Assembly (NCBI RefSeq): GCF_020144665.1
Contig: NZ_JAAHBQ010000163.1
Location: forward strand, 62,001 to 126,000
Length of the DNA: 64,000 nucleotides
Reading direction: 5' to 3'
Origin: Oscillatoria salina IIICB1
GTDB lineage: Bacteria > Cyanobacteriota > Cyanobacteriia > Cyanobacteriales > SIO1D9
Part shown: positions 16,773-25,666 of the stretch, piece by piece
Layout of the letters: every line of letters starts with the position of its first letter
Position numbering within the stretch: position 1 is the first letter of the stretch
Position numbers and translations under genes: made by a program
Notes under the pieces: generated by a model
The model's input: only the letters and a program-made list of their open reading frames with translations
Database searches by the model: none
What the model was told of the DNA's origin: nothing

Positions 16773-17216
16773 TTAAGGCTGCCATTGTTCGACAATAAAA
16801 GAATTTTCCGAACTAATTTTAACAGTGTAAAGTTCGTCAAAACCTTCGTCAAAACTCGGTAAAACGAGCTTTTTAGAAGTTGCTAAAAGTCCAGCTAAGG
16901 GGATAACTTGTTTTGGGGGACGTTGCTGGTTGCGTCGCTGACAATCTTCTAAAGAAGACTGGAAATAGTAACCAACGACGCGAAAATGTTTTTCTTTGGC
17001 TGGGGTAATGTAACGGCTTCTATCAGCGAGTGTAGGATTAGTATTATCGACCACAAAACGTTGTTTAGCTTCCAGACAAGCGCAAAGTAAAATTTTTTCC
17101 CGATGGCGAGTTTTGAGCATATCGAGATTAATCCGAATGTGGGTATTGAAAAAAAAATCTCGGCAAAAAGTTGATTTTCCCGATCCTTGTACGCCAATAC
17201 AGATAACTGCTTCCAT
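16773..17216 (-). CDS. P-loop kinase resembling the 5'-kinase domain of polynucleotide kinase (AAA_33)
   Basis: A compact 147-residue P-loop protein. Walker A is GVQGSGKST (residues 8-16). IRINLDM places Asp32 where T4 polynucleotide kinase has its general base (INRDD). VVDNTNPT is the second signature of the AAA_33/PNK-like kinases, and an Arg-rich lid (DCQRRNQQRPPKQV) follows. There is no phosphatase domain. It is the first gene of a two-gene unit with the Thg1-like polymerase, which suggests that it phosphorylates 5'-OH RNA ends before extension. That substrate is inference; this fold also covers kinases for small molecules. Confidence 0.75.
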   Translation of the reverse strand: MEAVICIGVQGSGKSTFCRDFFFNTHIRINLDMLKTRHREKILLCACLEAKQRFVVDNTNPTLADRSRYITPAKEKHFRVVGYYFQSSLEDCQRRNQQRPPKQVIPLAGLLATSKKLVLPSFDEGFDELYTVKISSENSFIVEQWQP

Positions 17217-17333
17217 AATTTAAACTCTGGAAAATATTTAGTTTATTTCTTGAATTGGAACCTACTACTCAGTTGCGCGTCGTAAAGATTAAAATTAAGA
17301 CATAACTGACACTTATTACCCCTATTCCGTAAT

Positions 17334-18284
17334 ATGAAACCCGAACAATTGGTAGTTTATGCGCTTTCTCTTTGTTTAGCGACTCCAGCGATCGCTGCTA
17401 GCGCTACAGAACCAATAATCTTAGCTCAATTTAGCGGTGAAGAACAGGCGAGTATCGAAGTATATCGCAATGCTAGCCCCGCAGTCGTGACCATTCAAGC
17501 TGGAAGTGGTTCGGGTTCGGGAAGTATTATTAGTTCTGAAGGTTTGGTGATTACTAATTATCACGTGGTACGCGGTGCGAGAGGAGGTCAAGTTAGGGTT
17601 CGCACTGCGGATGGAAAAAGTTACTCAGGTTCAGTTTTGGCGGCAGATGCGCGCAATGACCTCGCTTTGCTACGCTTGTCTGGTGGGGCTAATTTTCCGA
17701 CACTTCGTTTAGCTAACGAAAGTAATATTCAAGTGGGTCAAAAAGTTTACGCGATCGGTAGTCCTTTTGGTTTATCGGGTACTTTTACTACTGGAACCCT
17801 CAGCAGAATTGCTCCCAATGGCGATTTACAAACCGATGCTGCGATTAATCCGGGTAACTCTGGGGGTCCTTTACTTAATTCTAGAGGCGAACTGATTGGA
17901 GTTAATAAAGCGATTCTCTCACCTGGGGGACGAGGTAATATTGGCATTGGTTTTGCGACTAGCGCTACCGAAGTAGAAAGATTTTTAGTTCAAGCGCGTA
18001 ATAACCCGACAAATCCTCGCAATTCTGGTGCGACAACCGCTCAAGGTGAACCGCCGCGTCTGGGTGTTTCTGTGGATGCAAATACTTTAATCATTCAGGC
18101 TGTGGAAAGAGGTTCTTTAGCTGCGAGAATAGGTTTAAGACCTGGCGATCGCATTGTCGCTGTTAACCGCCGTCGAGTTCGCGATGTCCGTCAATTATTA
18201 TCTTTTCTGGACACAAATCCTGACTCAGCTTTACTGACAATTGTCCGCGATCGCCGTCTCGCTACTTTACAAGTACAGTTTTAA
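17334..18284 (+). CDS. HtrA/Deg-family serine protease with one PDZ domain
   Basis: A 316-residue trypsin-like protease. A signal peptide covers about residues 1-25. The catalytic triad is visible: His77 in TNYHVV, Asp109 in NDLALLRL, Ser176 in NPGNSGGP. A PDZ domain (about 235-315) follows with RLGVSV and AARIGLRPGDRIVAVN. Cyanobacterial Deg proteases degrade damaged periplasmic or thylakoid-lumen proteins under light or heat stress. This one is shorter than HtrA/HhoA (about 390-450) and close to a minimal Deg. It is transcribed away from the kinase/Thg1 pair and meets the channel genes tail to tail. Confidence 0.9.
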   Translation: MKPEQLVVYALSLCLATPAIAASATEPIILAQFSGEEQASIEVYRNASPAVVTIQAGSGSGSGSIISSEGLVITNYHVVRGARGGQVRVRTADGKSYSGSVLAADARNDLALLRLSGGANFPTLRLANESNIQVGQKVYAIGSPFGLSGTFTTGTLSRIAPNGDLQTDAAINPGNSGGPLLNSRGELIGVNKAILSPGGRGNIGIGFATSATEVERFLVQARNNPTNPRNSGATTAQGEPPRLGVSVDANTLIIQAVERGSLAARIGLRPGDRIVAVNRRRVRDVRQLLSFLDTNPDSALLTIVRDRRLATLQVQF

Positions 18285-18313
18285 CTAATTGTTGTCATTG
18301 AGTTTCAGCCCGA

Positions 18314-19765
18314 CTACAAACTAAACAAATTTTTCAAACGCTTGCGTACCCACAGAATCAAATTTTTATCATCTTCTGCCGCATCGACTAACCCTAATCT
18401 TCGCAATTCTTCTTGTCGTTGCGCCAATTCTTCTTGATGTTTTCCTAACTCTTCGACAATTACCTCAGCCAACTCAGGATGCTCGTGTAAAAGTTTTTCA
18501 AAGCCTTGTTGACTAATTCCAAACAAAATTGTTTCTTCTTTTGCTCTCACTGAAGCTGTGCGGGGAACTCCCAACATTAAAGCTAATTCGCCAAAAAATT
18601 GTCCCGCACCCAAACTCGCTAAATGTTTATTAATCTTTTCTGTATAAACTTCTACCGCACCAGAAAGAACTATATAAAAAGCATCTCCAGGATCTCCTTC
18701 GTGAAATAAAATTTCTGACTCTCGCAAGCGTTTGCGACAGCCAACTTCAATTAATTGGCGCAATTCTAACTCAGTAAAGTTTTGAAAGTAAGTAACTTGC
18801 GGTAATAAACTTCGTACGGAAATGGGTTGCAGATCGGTAGTAACTGGAGTTTTTAGTTGCGTTGCTCCATTGACACGATCGTGATTATTTTCTTCTGTGA
18901 GTATGCTCAAATCAGTTAAATTTTTGATCCACAAATCTCTTTGGGGAAAAGGAATACTTATCGCCGCCGAACGTAAATTATACTCAATAATAAAATTTAA
19001 AGAACTTTTAATCTGCGGCTCTTTATCAATCGGATTTATCCACGTCCATAATTCAAAGTTTAACGCACTATCTCCAAATCCTTTAAAAATTACTTGGGGA
19101 GTAGGATAAAAGACAACTGCTGGTTCCATATAAGCTGATTTTAACAGCATTTCCGTAACTAAAACCGGATCGCTACCATAAGCAACTGACACCGGAATTT
19201 TAATCCGCGCAGTCAGGCTATCATAACTCAAATTTACTACCTGATTTTCCACTAACTCACTATTAGGAACAATCACATCTGTACCATCTCTCGTGCGAAT
19301 TCTAGTGGAGCGTAAAGAAATTTCTTTAATATACCCTGAAAGCCCACAAAATTCGATAAAATCGTCAACTCTTAGGCTTCTTTCTAGTAAAATTGTAATA
19401 CCACTGACAAAGTTTTTCGTAACACTTTGTAAGCCGAAACCGATCCCAACACCTAAACCACCAGCTATTACTGCTAAAGAAGCCAGATCGAAGCCATTTG
19501 CTTGTAAGACAATAATACAGCCTAAAGTACCAAAACTGTAACTAATAATTGTCGCGATCGCCTCGCGGTTAGCTTTGTCAACTACCAGTCTTTTTAGTAG
19601 TCTGTTTTTCAGGAAAGCTTTCAGCAGCCGACTGAGAAAAAAAACTAAGAGTAAAAAAGCAATTACTTTAACGATCGAACTAAAGGATACTTCCGTGTCG
19701 CCAATCGTAAATAAACTCAGATTTAACCAATTATCAACAACTTCAATAAACTCTGTGTCGAACAT
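18314..19765 (-). CDS. MscS-family channel with C-terminal cyclic-nucleotide-binding domain (copy 2)
   Basis: A 483-residue protein: N-terminal membrane helices, a glycine-rich pore helix (GGLGVGIGFGLQ), the MscS beta domain (RTRDGTDVIVPNSELVENQVVN), then a cNMP-binding domain (about 330-450) and a charged tail. The phosphate-binding cassette FGELALMLGVPRTAS has the Glu that contacts the ribose and the Arg that holds the cyclic phosphate. It belongs to the bCNG branch of the MscS superfamily, channels gated by cyclic nucleotide more than by tension. It starts 17 bases after the end of its paralogue, so both are surely one transcript. Confidence 0.9.
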   Translation of the reverse strand: MFDTEFIEVVDNWLNLSLFTIGDTEVSFSSIVKVIAFLLLVFFLSRLLKAFLKNRLLKRLVVDKANREAIATIISYSFGTLGCIIVLQANGFDLASLAVIAGGLGVGIGFGLQSVTKNFVSGITILLERSLRVDDFIEFCGLSGYIKEISLRSTRIRTRDGTDVIVPNSELVENQVVNLSYDSLTARIKIPVSVAYGSDPVLVTEMLLKSAYMEPAVVFYPTPQVIFKGFGDSALNFELWTWINPIDKEPQIKSSLNFIIEYNLRSAAISIPFPQRDLWIKNLTDLSILTEENNHDRVNGATQLKTPVTTDLQPISVRSLLPQVTYFQNFTELELRQLIEVGCRKRLRESEILFHEGDPGDAFYIVLSGAVEVYTEKINKHLASLGAGQFFGELALMLGVPRTASVRAKEETILFGISQQGFEKLLHEHPELAEVIVEELGKHQEELAQRQEELRRLGLVDAAEDDKNLILWVRKRLKNLFSL

Positions 19766-19782
19766 AAATTTGAATTTGATTG

Positions 19783-21222
19783 CTAAAAACTAAACAGATT
19801 TTTCAGTCGTTGACGCACCCAGTCTAAATTGCTTGATTCGGTTTCGGTTTTTTCTACTAAACCTAAAGATTGTAGTTGTTTCTGTCGCTCCGTAAGTTCT
19901 TCTTTATGTCTACCTAATGATTGAACTATGTCTTCAGAAAAGTTGGGATTATCTTGTAAGATTTTTTCAAAGCCTTTATTATTAATTGCAAACAAAGTTG
20001 TTTGTTCAACTGCTCTTACACTAGCGGTACGAGGGATTCCTAAAACTAAAGATAGTTCGCCAAAAAAAGCACCTTTTTTGAGAATTGTCAAGTGTTTATT
20101 GATTTTTTCTACATATACTTCTACTGCTCCAGAAAGGACAATATAAAAAGCATCGCCGGGATCGTCTTCACGAAACAAAATTTCTGATTCATTAAGGCGT
20201 TTGCGATAACCAACTTCGATTAAGCGTCGCAATTGTAAATCGGTAAAATTTTCAAAGTATTTTACATGTCGCAGTAAATTTCGTAAAGATAAAGGTTGAG
20301 AAGTTGTTTCTACTTTTTCTTTAACCAAAGTCATACCATCATGACTAGATTTTTCTCCTTCGGTTAATAAAGATTTCAAGGCGGCTGGATTTTTAATCCA
20401 AAAATCTTTATCAGTAGAAACTTCAATTCCAGCTTCGCGCAGGTTATACTCAATAATGTAATATAACGAACTTCTAATTGTTAGTTTTTCATCAATTCGA
20501 TTAACCCAAACTCGCAGGGCAAAATCTAAAGAATCTTCACCAAAACCTTTAAAAATCACTTGGGGTGCTGGCTCGGTTAAAACCGCAGGTTCCATATAAG
20601 CAGAATTAAGTAAAGTTTCGGTAACTTCCAAAGGATTATTATCTGGTTCCACAGATACTTGCAGCCCAATACAACCAATGTAGCTGTCATAACTCCAATT
20701 GAGAATTTTAGTTTCCACCAAATTACTATTAGGAACTACTACATCACCGCCATCAATTGTCCGGATTACTGTGGAACGAATGGAAATTTCTTTGACGTAT
20801 CCAGTCAGTCCGTCAAATTCAACGAAATCTCCTACTTTTAATTTACGATCTAGCAGTAAAGTAACGCCACTAACAAAGTTTCTGGTAACATCCTGAAGTC
20901 CAAAACCAATACCAACTCCCAAACCTCCAGCTAAAACAGCTAAAGAAGCGAGATTAAAACCCGTACTTTCGAGAACGACAATAAATCCTAAAACGCCAAT
21001 TCCGTAGCTAACGATCGCCGCGATCGCGTCTCGGTTTCCTTCTTCGGGGATCAGTTTGCTTAATAACTTTTCTTTGAGGAGTTTTCTGCTAGTACGAACT
21101 ACAACCAGGACGATTAATAAAGCTAAAAATATTTTCGCCAGCGAAACTAAAGAAAAAGAGGCATCCCCAACCTCGAACAAAGGAAGCGTAAATATTTCAA
21201 TTAAACTTTTTAGTAATTGCAT
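19783..21222 (-). CDS. MscS-family channel with C-terminal cyclic-nucleotide-binding domain (copy 1)
   Basis: A 479-residue paralogue of the next gene in the operon, with the same layout: membrane helices, pore helix with GGLGVGIGFGLQ, MscS beta domain (RTIDGGDVVVPNSNLVETKILN) and cNMP-binding domain. The cassette FGELSLVLGIPRTAS is intact, including the phosphate-binding Arg. The two copies are similar across their whole length but well diverged, so the duplication is old. They could form mixed heptamers with separate ligand responses. The nearest upstream genes in the same direction encode an MBL-fold hydrolase and a CHASE2 cyclase. Confidence 0.9.
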   Translation of the reverse strand: MQLLKSLIEIFTLPLFEVGDASFSLVSLAKIFLALLIVLVVVRTSRKLLKEKLLSKLIPEEGNRDAIAAIVSYGIGVLGFIVVLESTGFNLASLAVLAGGLGVGIGFGLQDVTRNFVSGVTLLLDRKLKVGDFVEFDGLTGYVKEISIRSTVIRTIDGGDVVVPNSNLVETKILNWSYDSYIGCIGLQVSVEPDNNPLEVTETLLNSAYMEPAVLTEPAPQVIFKGFGEDSLDFALRVWVNRIDEKLTIRSSLYYIIEYNLREAGIEVSTDKDFWIKNPAALKSLLTEGEKSSHDGMTLVKEKVETTSQPLSLRNLLRHVKYFENFTDLQLRRLIEVGYRKRLNESEILFREDDPGDAFYIVLSGAVEVYVEKINKHLTILKKGAFFGELSLVLGIPRTASVRAVEQTTLFAINNKGFEKILQDNPNFSEDIVQSLGRHKEELTERQKQLQSLGLVEKTETESSNLDWVRQRLKNLFSF

Positions 21223-21270
21223 AACCCTGTTTCCTAATTAATTCAAATAGCGATCGCGCTGATTTTTAGT

Positions 21271-22059
21271 TTAACTTTTTACGGAGATTAATGCTTCCGA
21301 AAAATCAAAAATTTGACCGCGTTTCACAAAACCCAAAAAACCATCTTTCTCTGCATTGGGTAGCTTTCCAGGTTGATAACCATATAACCACATTTTCTGT
21401 TTAATTTCCGAGGGTAAAGTTATTAAATCGTCGTAGCTTGGATGAACTGGAGTGTGAAAAATTGAAGTTTCGCAATCATGAAAAATCAAATCTGCTTGTT
21501 GGTAATATTCTCCGTTAGTTTCTAAAGAAAGTTTAGTGTCTGTAGTAATAAATACTTTTTGTCCTGTTATTTCAAAAAATAAACCATAGCTAGGCATCAA
21601 ATAATAACTATTATGCACGTGATTGACTTTAACTAACTTGAACTCGATCCCTTCCCAAGTAAAATATCCATTCAATTCAATTTTATAAAGCTGAAAATAA
21701 GTATCTAAATTAGCAAGATCTCCTTCAATAGACATCATCCCGCCCGATAAGGTATTATTCCACAATAAACTAGCAATATCTTTACTGCAATAAATAATTG
21801 GTTTCTCGCATCGGGGATCGAATTTGCTACTAAAGCCAATATATTCTAACCCACCTACATGATCTGAGTGAAGATGACTAATATAAATATCAGTAATATC
21901 CAGATAAGATAAACTCAAAGCGTGGAGAGAAAAGCGGATATCCGAACCGCAATCAAGTAAAAGTTTTTTGCCAGTTTGGGTTTCGATTATCATATTTGAT
22001 TGGAAGTTATCTGCTCCGACGGTAAAAGCAGAACCCGAACCTAAAAAGATTAATTTCAT
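21271..22059 (-). CDS. MBL-fold metallo-hydrolase (RNase Z-like / cyclic-nucleotide phosphodiesterase-like)
   Basis: A 262-residue metallo-beta-lactamase-fold enzyme. The N-terminus MKLIFLGSGSAF and the HLHSDH metal motif (His62, His64, Asp66, His67) are clear, followed by later ligands around NHVHNSYY, TTDTK and HDCE. The overall look is of the RNase Z/arylsulfatase/class II phosphodiesterase branch. It lacks a recognisable RNase Z exosite arm. Its place between a nucleotide cyclase and two cNMP-gated channels, with gaps of 95 and 48 bases, makes cyclic-nucleotide hydrolysis an attractive idea. That is inference from context; other phosphoesters are equally allowed by the fold. Confidence 0.8.
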   Translation of the reverse strand: MKLIFLGSGSAFTVGADNFQSNMIIETQTGKKLLLDCGSDIRFSLHALSLSYLDITDIYISHLHSDHVGGLEYIGFSSKFDPRCEKPIIYCSKDIASLLWNNTLSGGMMSIEGDLANLDTYFQLYKIELNGYFTWEGIEFKLVKVNHVHNSYYLMPSYGLFFEITGQKVFITTDTKLSLETNGEYYQQADLIFHDCETSIFHTPVHPSYDDLITLPSEIKQKMWLYGYQPGKLPNAEKDGFLGFVKRGQIFDFSEALISVKS

Positions 22060-22154
22060 CGCTTTTTCCTGAGATAAATCATTTATTCTTATCCCTTAAC
22101 TAGGGTAATTTTTGAGAGTTTATTGCTCGAAAATTCAAGAGCAAATGTAACTGT

Positions 22155-24380
22155 TCAAGGAGATTTATAAAGTGCAGTGAGTTGTGCTTCTATCTGGGGA
22201 GGTTTAGATGTAAATCGAATTAAAAAACTTCCTTTATCTAAACTAATTGAGAGAACTTTAGCATAAATATCTTCACTTTTTTCACCTTCGTTAAGCAAGT
22301 TTAGCTTGATATTAGTTAGGGGAGAAGGAAGAGTTTCACTTCCACCTGCTTGCGATCGCACTTCGGCAGCGTTAGCGGAAATTTGAATTATCTTACCAGA
22401 AAAGATATTTTCGCCAATATGTTTACCCTCCAAAATGGTGTATTCTAAAGGGATTGCTTGGGAAAGCGGTTTAAAGACATCTTTTTCTTTGACTAAAGAG
22501 AAATTATATTTACCAGCAATGCCGCCGATATCATAAATTGTAATCGGTTCTTGGACGCCTTTTGGCTGTACTTGCATTTGGTCGTCAATGCTCAATTGAG
22601 AGGAGTCTACTTCGTTAAGAGTAGATTCAGAAATGAGAATTTGACCGCCTGTAGTGTAAGATTCAATACGATAAGTAAGATTGACGTGACTGCCAACTAC
22701 ACCGTATTTGGTGCGTTTTTCAGAACCAATATTACCGACAACTACTTCACCAGTATTAATCCCAATACCCATTTGTAAAGGCGGTAAATTCCAAGCTTGC
22801 ATTTGTTGGTTAACAGGTTCCATTGCTAATTGCATTGCTACCGCCGTAGCGATCGCTCTTTCGGCATCGTCTATTCTAGGTGTAGGCGCACCGAAAAGCA
22901 CTAAAATTCCGTCACCCATAAATTCGTCAATCGTACCGCCATACTTAGTAATTACATCTGCCATGTATTCCAAGTAAAAATTGAGGATTTTGACGACTTC
23001 TTCGGGGGCTAATCTTTCAGAAGTGGCGGTAAAACCGCGTAAATCAGAAGTCAAAATTGTAATTTTCCGCCTTTCTCCACCGAGTTTTAAACCTTCAGGA
23101 TGGTCTAATAAATTAGTTACTACTTCATCACTTAAATAGCGTCCAAAAGTTTTGCGAATTTCGCTGGCACTACGAGCAATATAAGCAATAACGGCAACTA
23201 TTGCGCCACCAAAAGCTAAAAAAGCTGGAACGACAGGTAGCCACCAACCGGATAAAAAAGCAGTAAAGGTTGTACCAAATAAGACACCTCCTGCCAAGAG
23301 AAAATAAAGTAGTTTTTGCCAAGAAAAAGAACTAATTCGCTCTAAATCTCGGCGAATCCAAGCTAAGGTAGCACCCACTCCAGCCCAAAAGAAAATCCAC
23401 AGCCATTCTCCCGGTTCATGCCAACTTTTAATTAAATCCTGTTCGCCTTTTGCCAAACTAATTAAATGGTTAGTCAGATTAGCGTGAATTTCTACCCCAG
23501 GCATTGGTTCGGGAGAAACCAATAAACCGCCACTGTAGGGAGTATAAAATAAATCCTTAAAACTTTCGCCTACAGAACCAATTAAAATTACGCGATCGCG
23601 TCCCCAGTCTGGATCTACTTCGTCGTTGAGAATTTTCCTGAGTGGTACAACTTCAAAATGGTTTCTCGGACCCTGATAATTTAATAACAATTGATAGCCG
23701 TCAGTTTCTGCACGGACATAACTGCCGTGGTTGGCTGCCAAAGGTGTAAAAATGGTTTCACCGAGGCGAAATTTCTCTTCGTCTAAAGTTTCTACAGCAA
23801 TCCCTTCTGCATCCAAGTAAAGCAAAGCCAGATAAAAACCGAGACTGTAAAATCTTTCCCCGTCTCGATCTAAATAAATTAGGCTGCGACGTACCCGGTT
23901 GTCAGCATCAACAATCAAATCGTTAGAAGCTACTTGTCCTTTTTCTTTTAACATTGGAGGGGCGGCAACTGTACCAACTCCCGTCGCACCCACTACTTTT
24001 TGCACCCCAATTAGATTGGGTGTAGAAGCAAAGACTTCAACCAAATCTTCATGACCTGGTTCTACAGGCAAATCGCGATAAATGTCAAGCCCGATCGCTC
24101 TCGGTTTTCTTTCCTTGAGTTTTTCTAACAATTGAGCGTAAATAGCATCAGGAACGATCGCCTGTCCAATTTCTTCCACATCTTTTTCATCAATTCCGAC
24201 GATCGCCACGCGATCGTCTGACAATTCCGGCGATTGACGCAGCCGCATATAGCGATCGAAAACTGCCCATTCCCAACTTTGTAATAAACCTGTCCCACGC
24301 ACTAAAATTACTAACAATGCCACACACGGAGTAGTAATCCAAATACCGCGTCCTTGCCAAAGAATTTTTTTGCTGTTCAT
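22155..24380 (-). CDS. CHASE2-domain class III nucleotide cyclase, guanylyl-cyclase-like signature
   Basis: A 741-residue protein: one N-terminal membrane helix, a periplasmic CHASE2 domain (about 40-330), three membrane helices, a class III cyclase domain (about 425-600) and a C-terminal beta domain of about 100 residues that looks weakly PilZ-like. Metal aspartates are in TSDLRGF and EFMGDG. The residue that is Lys in ATP-specific enzymes is Glu486 here, as in guanylyl cyclases such as cyanobacterial Cya2; the second specificity position is Gly instead of Thr/Asp. cGMP is therefore a reasonable prediction. It leads a co-directional run with the MBL hydrolase and two cNMP-gated channels, and follows a DUF928 gene. 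Confidence 0.9.
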   Translation of the reverse strand: MNSKKILWQGRGIWITTPCVALLVILVRGTGLLQSWEWAVFDRYMRLRQSPELSDDRVAIVGIDEKDVEEIGQAIVPDAIYAQLLEKLKERKPRAIGLDIYRDLPVEPGHEDLVEVFASTPNLIGVQKVVGATGVGTVAAPPMLKEKGQVASNDLIVDADNRVRRSLIYLDRDGERFYSLGFYLALLYLDAEGIAVETLDEEKFRLGETIFTPLAANHGSYVRAETDGYQLLLNYQGPRNHFEVVPLRKILNDEVDPDWGRDRVILIGSVGESFKDLFYTPYSGGLLVSPEPMPGVEIHANLTNHLISLAKGEQDLIKSWHEPGEWLWIFFWAGVGATLAWIRRDLERISSFSWQKLLYFLLAGGVLFGTTFTAFLSGWWLPVVPAFLAFGGAIVAVIAYIARSASEIRKTFGRYLSDEVVTNLLDHPEGLKLGGERRKITILTSDLRGFTATSERLAPEEVVKILNFYLEYMADVITKYGGTIDEFMGDGILVLFGAPTPRIDDAERAIATAVAMQLAMEPVNQQMQAWNLPPLQMGIGINTGEVVVGNIGSEKRTKYGVVGSHVNLTYRIESYTTGGQILISESTLNEVDSSQLSIDDQMQVQPKGVQEPITIYDIGGIAGKYNFSLVKEKDVFKPLSQAIPLEYTILEGKHIGENIFSGKIIQISANAAEVRSQAGGSETLPSPLTNIKLNLLNEGEKSEDIYAKVLSISLDKGSFLIRFTSKPPQIEAQLTALYKSP

Positions 24381-24534
24381 ATTATTTATTGGGGTGGTCA
24401 GTAATTGTCAGTTATCGAGAAGCACGCGCCAGAATCTCTTACGAAAAGAGGAAGCCTGTTGCTTCCTCTCCCACTATTATTACAACTTTTGTCGCCATCG
24501 AGCGTCACCAAAAGCGAGCAATAACCAAAGATAA

Positions 24535-25332
24535 TTACTCATTAGTCAATTCATCGGGTAACAGTTCAGTTTCCGACTCACTCAAATCAGTTTTCGCCGT
24601 ACAGCAATTTACCAAAGGTGCTTCCACAAGTGTTTCTAAACCAACCGATTCTAGGAGTGTTTCCCATTCTTCAGGAAAAGAATGATGCAATTCAGCTAAA
24701 GTTTTTACAGTTTCGCTCCAAATTTTAGCTTGAGAATAAAGTTTGGCTTGTTCTAAAGGTGTAGAATTATCAATTTGATTTTTCAAAGTCGGACTGATTT
24801 CAGTACGCGCCAAAACGCCACTAACAAAAAGATCGTCGGTGCGATCGCCTTGATTGCAAATCAAGGCTAACTCCCAAACATACTCTTTTCCTGTTTCCAG
24901 GGTTTCCTTGCCATCAGTGCGAGTTGCAGGTAGTTCGAGTTTTACTATACCTGGAGTATCAGTAATCGCAAACGTAGTTTGATAAACTTTATTTCTCGAC
25001 TCATCAAATAAAGTAAATTCTGCCGAGGACGCCTCCGTTTCCGGAACGTACCAAAACACCGTCGGATTAGCACTAACAGTTGTGCCGACATTATTTGCAG
25101 GCATCAAAACCGTTAAAGGCGTTTCCGTAAACGAAATACATTGTACTCCTCGCGTTGCCCCTCCCGCAGTACGAGCAGGTGCGCCGCGATCGCTGGTAGC
25201 GGGAAAACTCAGACTTACTTGCCATTGTTGCGGCAGTGCCGACAATGGTAACGGTACAGAAAAGCTAAATAATACTGGTGAGAGTAGTCCCGCGATCGTT
25301 AAGGGAAATTGAATCGATTTTGGCAAACCCAT
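24535..25332 (-). CDS. DUF928-family secreted protein
   Basis: A 265-residue protein of the cyanobacterial DUF928 family. It has a signal peptide-like N-terminus, the GAPARTAGGATRG motif, a beta-rich middle (SANPTVFWYVPETEA, EYVWELALICN) and an alpha-helical end with two adjacent cysteines. DUF928 genes frequently sit beside CHASE2-domain genes in cyanobacteria (from memory), and here the CHASE2 cyclase follows on the same strand after about 150 bases. A periplasmic partner or ligand presenter for the CHASE2 sensor is possible but unproven. Confidence 0.8.
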   Translation of the reverse strand: MGLPKSIQFPLTIAGLLSPVLFSFSVPLPLSALPQQWQVSLSFPATSDRGAPARTAGGATRGVQCISFTETPLTVLMPANNVGTTVSANPTVFWYVPETEASSAEFTLFDESRNKVYQTTFAITDTPGIVKLELPATRTDGKETLETGKEYVWELALICNQGDRTDDLFVSGVLARTEISPTLKNQIDNSTPLEQAKLYSQAKIWSETVKTLAELHHSFPEEWETLLESVGLETLVEAPLVNCCTAKTDLSESETELLPDELTNE

Positions 25333-25666
25333 TGATTAAATACTCCTATGCCTAAATTCAACTCGTGAGGACAATTGAGCGATAACTATGGTTGTTCCTC
25401 CTACCGGAATTATGGTCATGTTACAGCGTATGGGCAAACCTGACGGCTTTTCGCTAGTGCCAGTTCCACATCAGCTAGATTCTCCCGATGAAACGAGAAT
25501 TTCCTCGCCTTTAGGCAGGGTAGGTGTCAATTGCGCTACAAAGGAATACAACAGGTAGTTGCTGGATTTCGAGTCAAGATAACTTTCGCTCTTGATGTTG
25601 CTCATGTTAACCTGTGGAAATTATCCTGCTAATAATACACCTGTATTTACTTATTAACCTGCGCCT
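25333..25666. other. Intergenic region between DUF928 and smc, with one doubtful 56-codon ORF
   Basis: This stretch separates two divergent genes and must contain both promoters. A small plus-strand ORF runs from ATG 25388 to TAG 25558. It has no clear ribosome binding site and no family I recognise, so I do not list it as a gene. No repeat was seen. Confidence 0.4.

Noticed and set aside
25388-25558. 56-codon ORF upstream of smc
   Set aside because: No ribosome binding site, no family recognised; kept only as a note within the intergenic feature.
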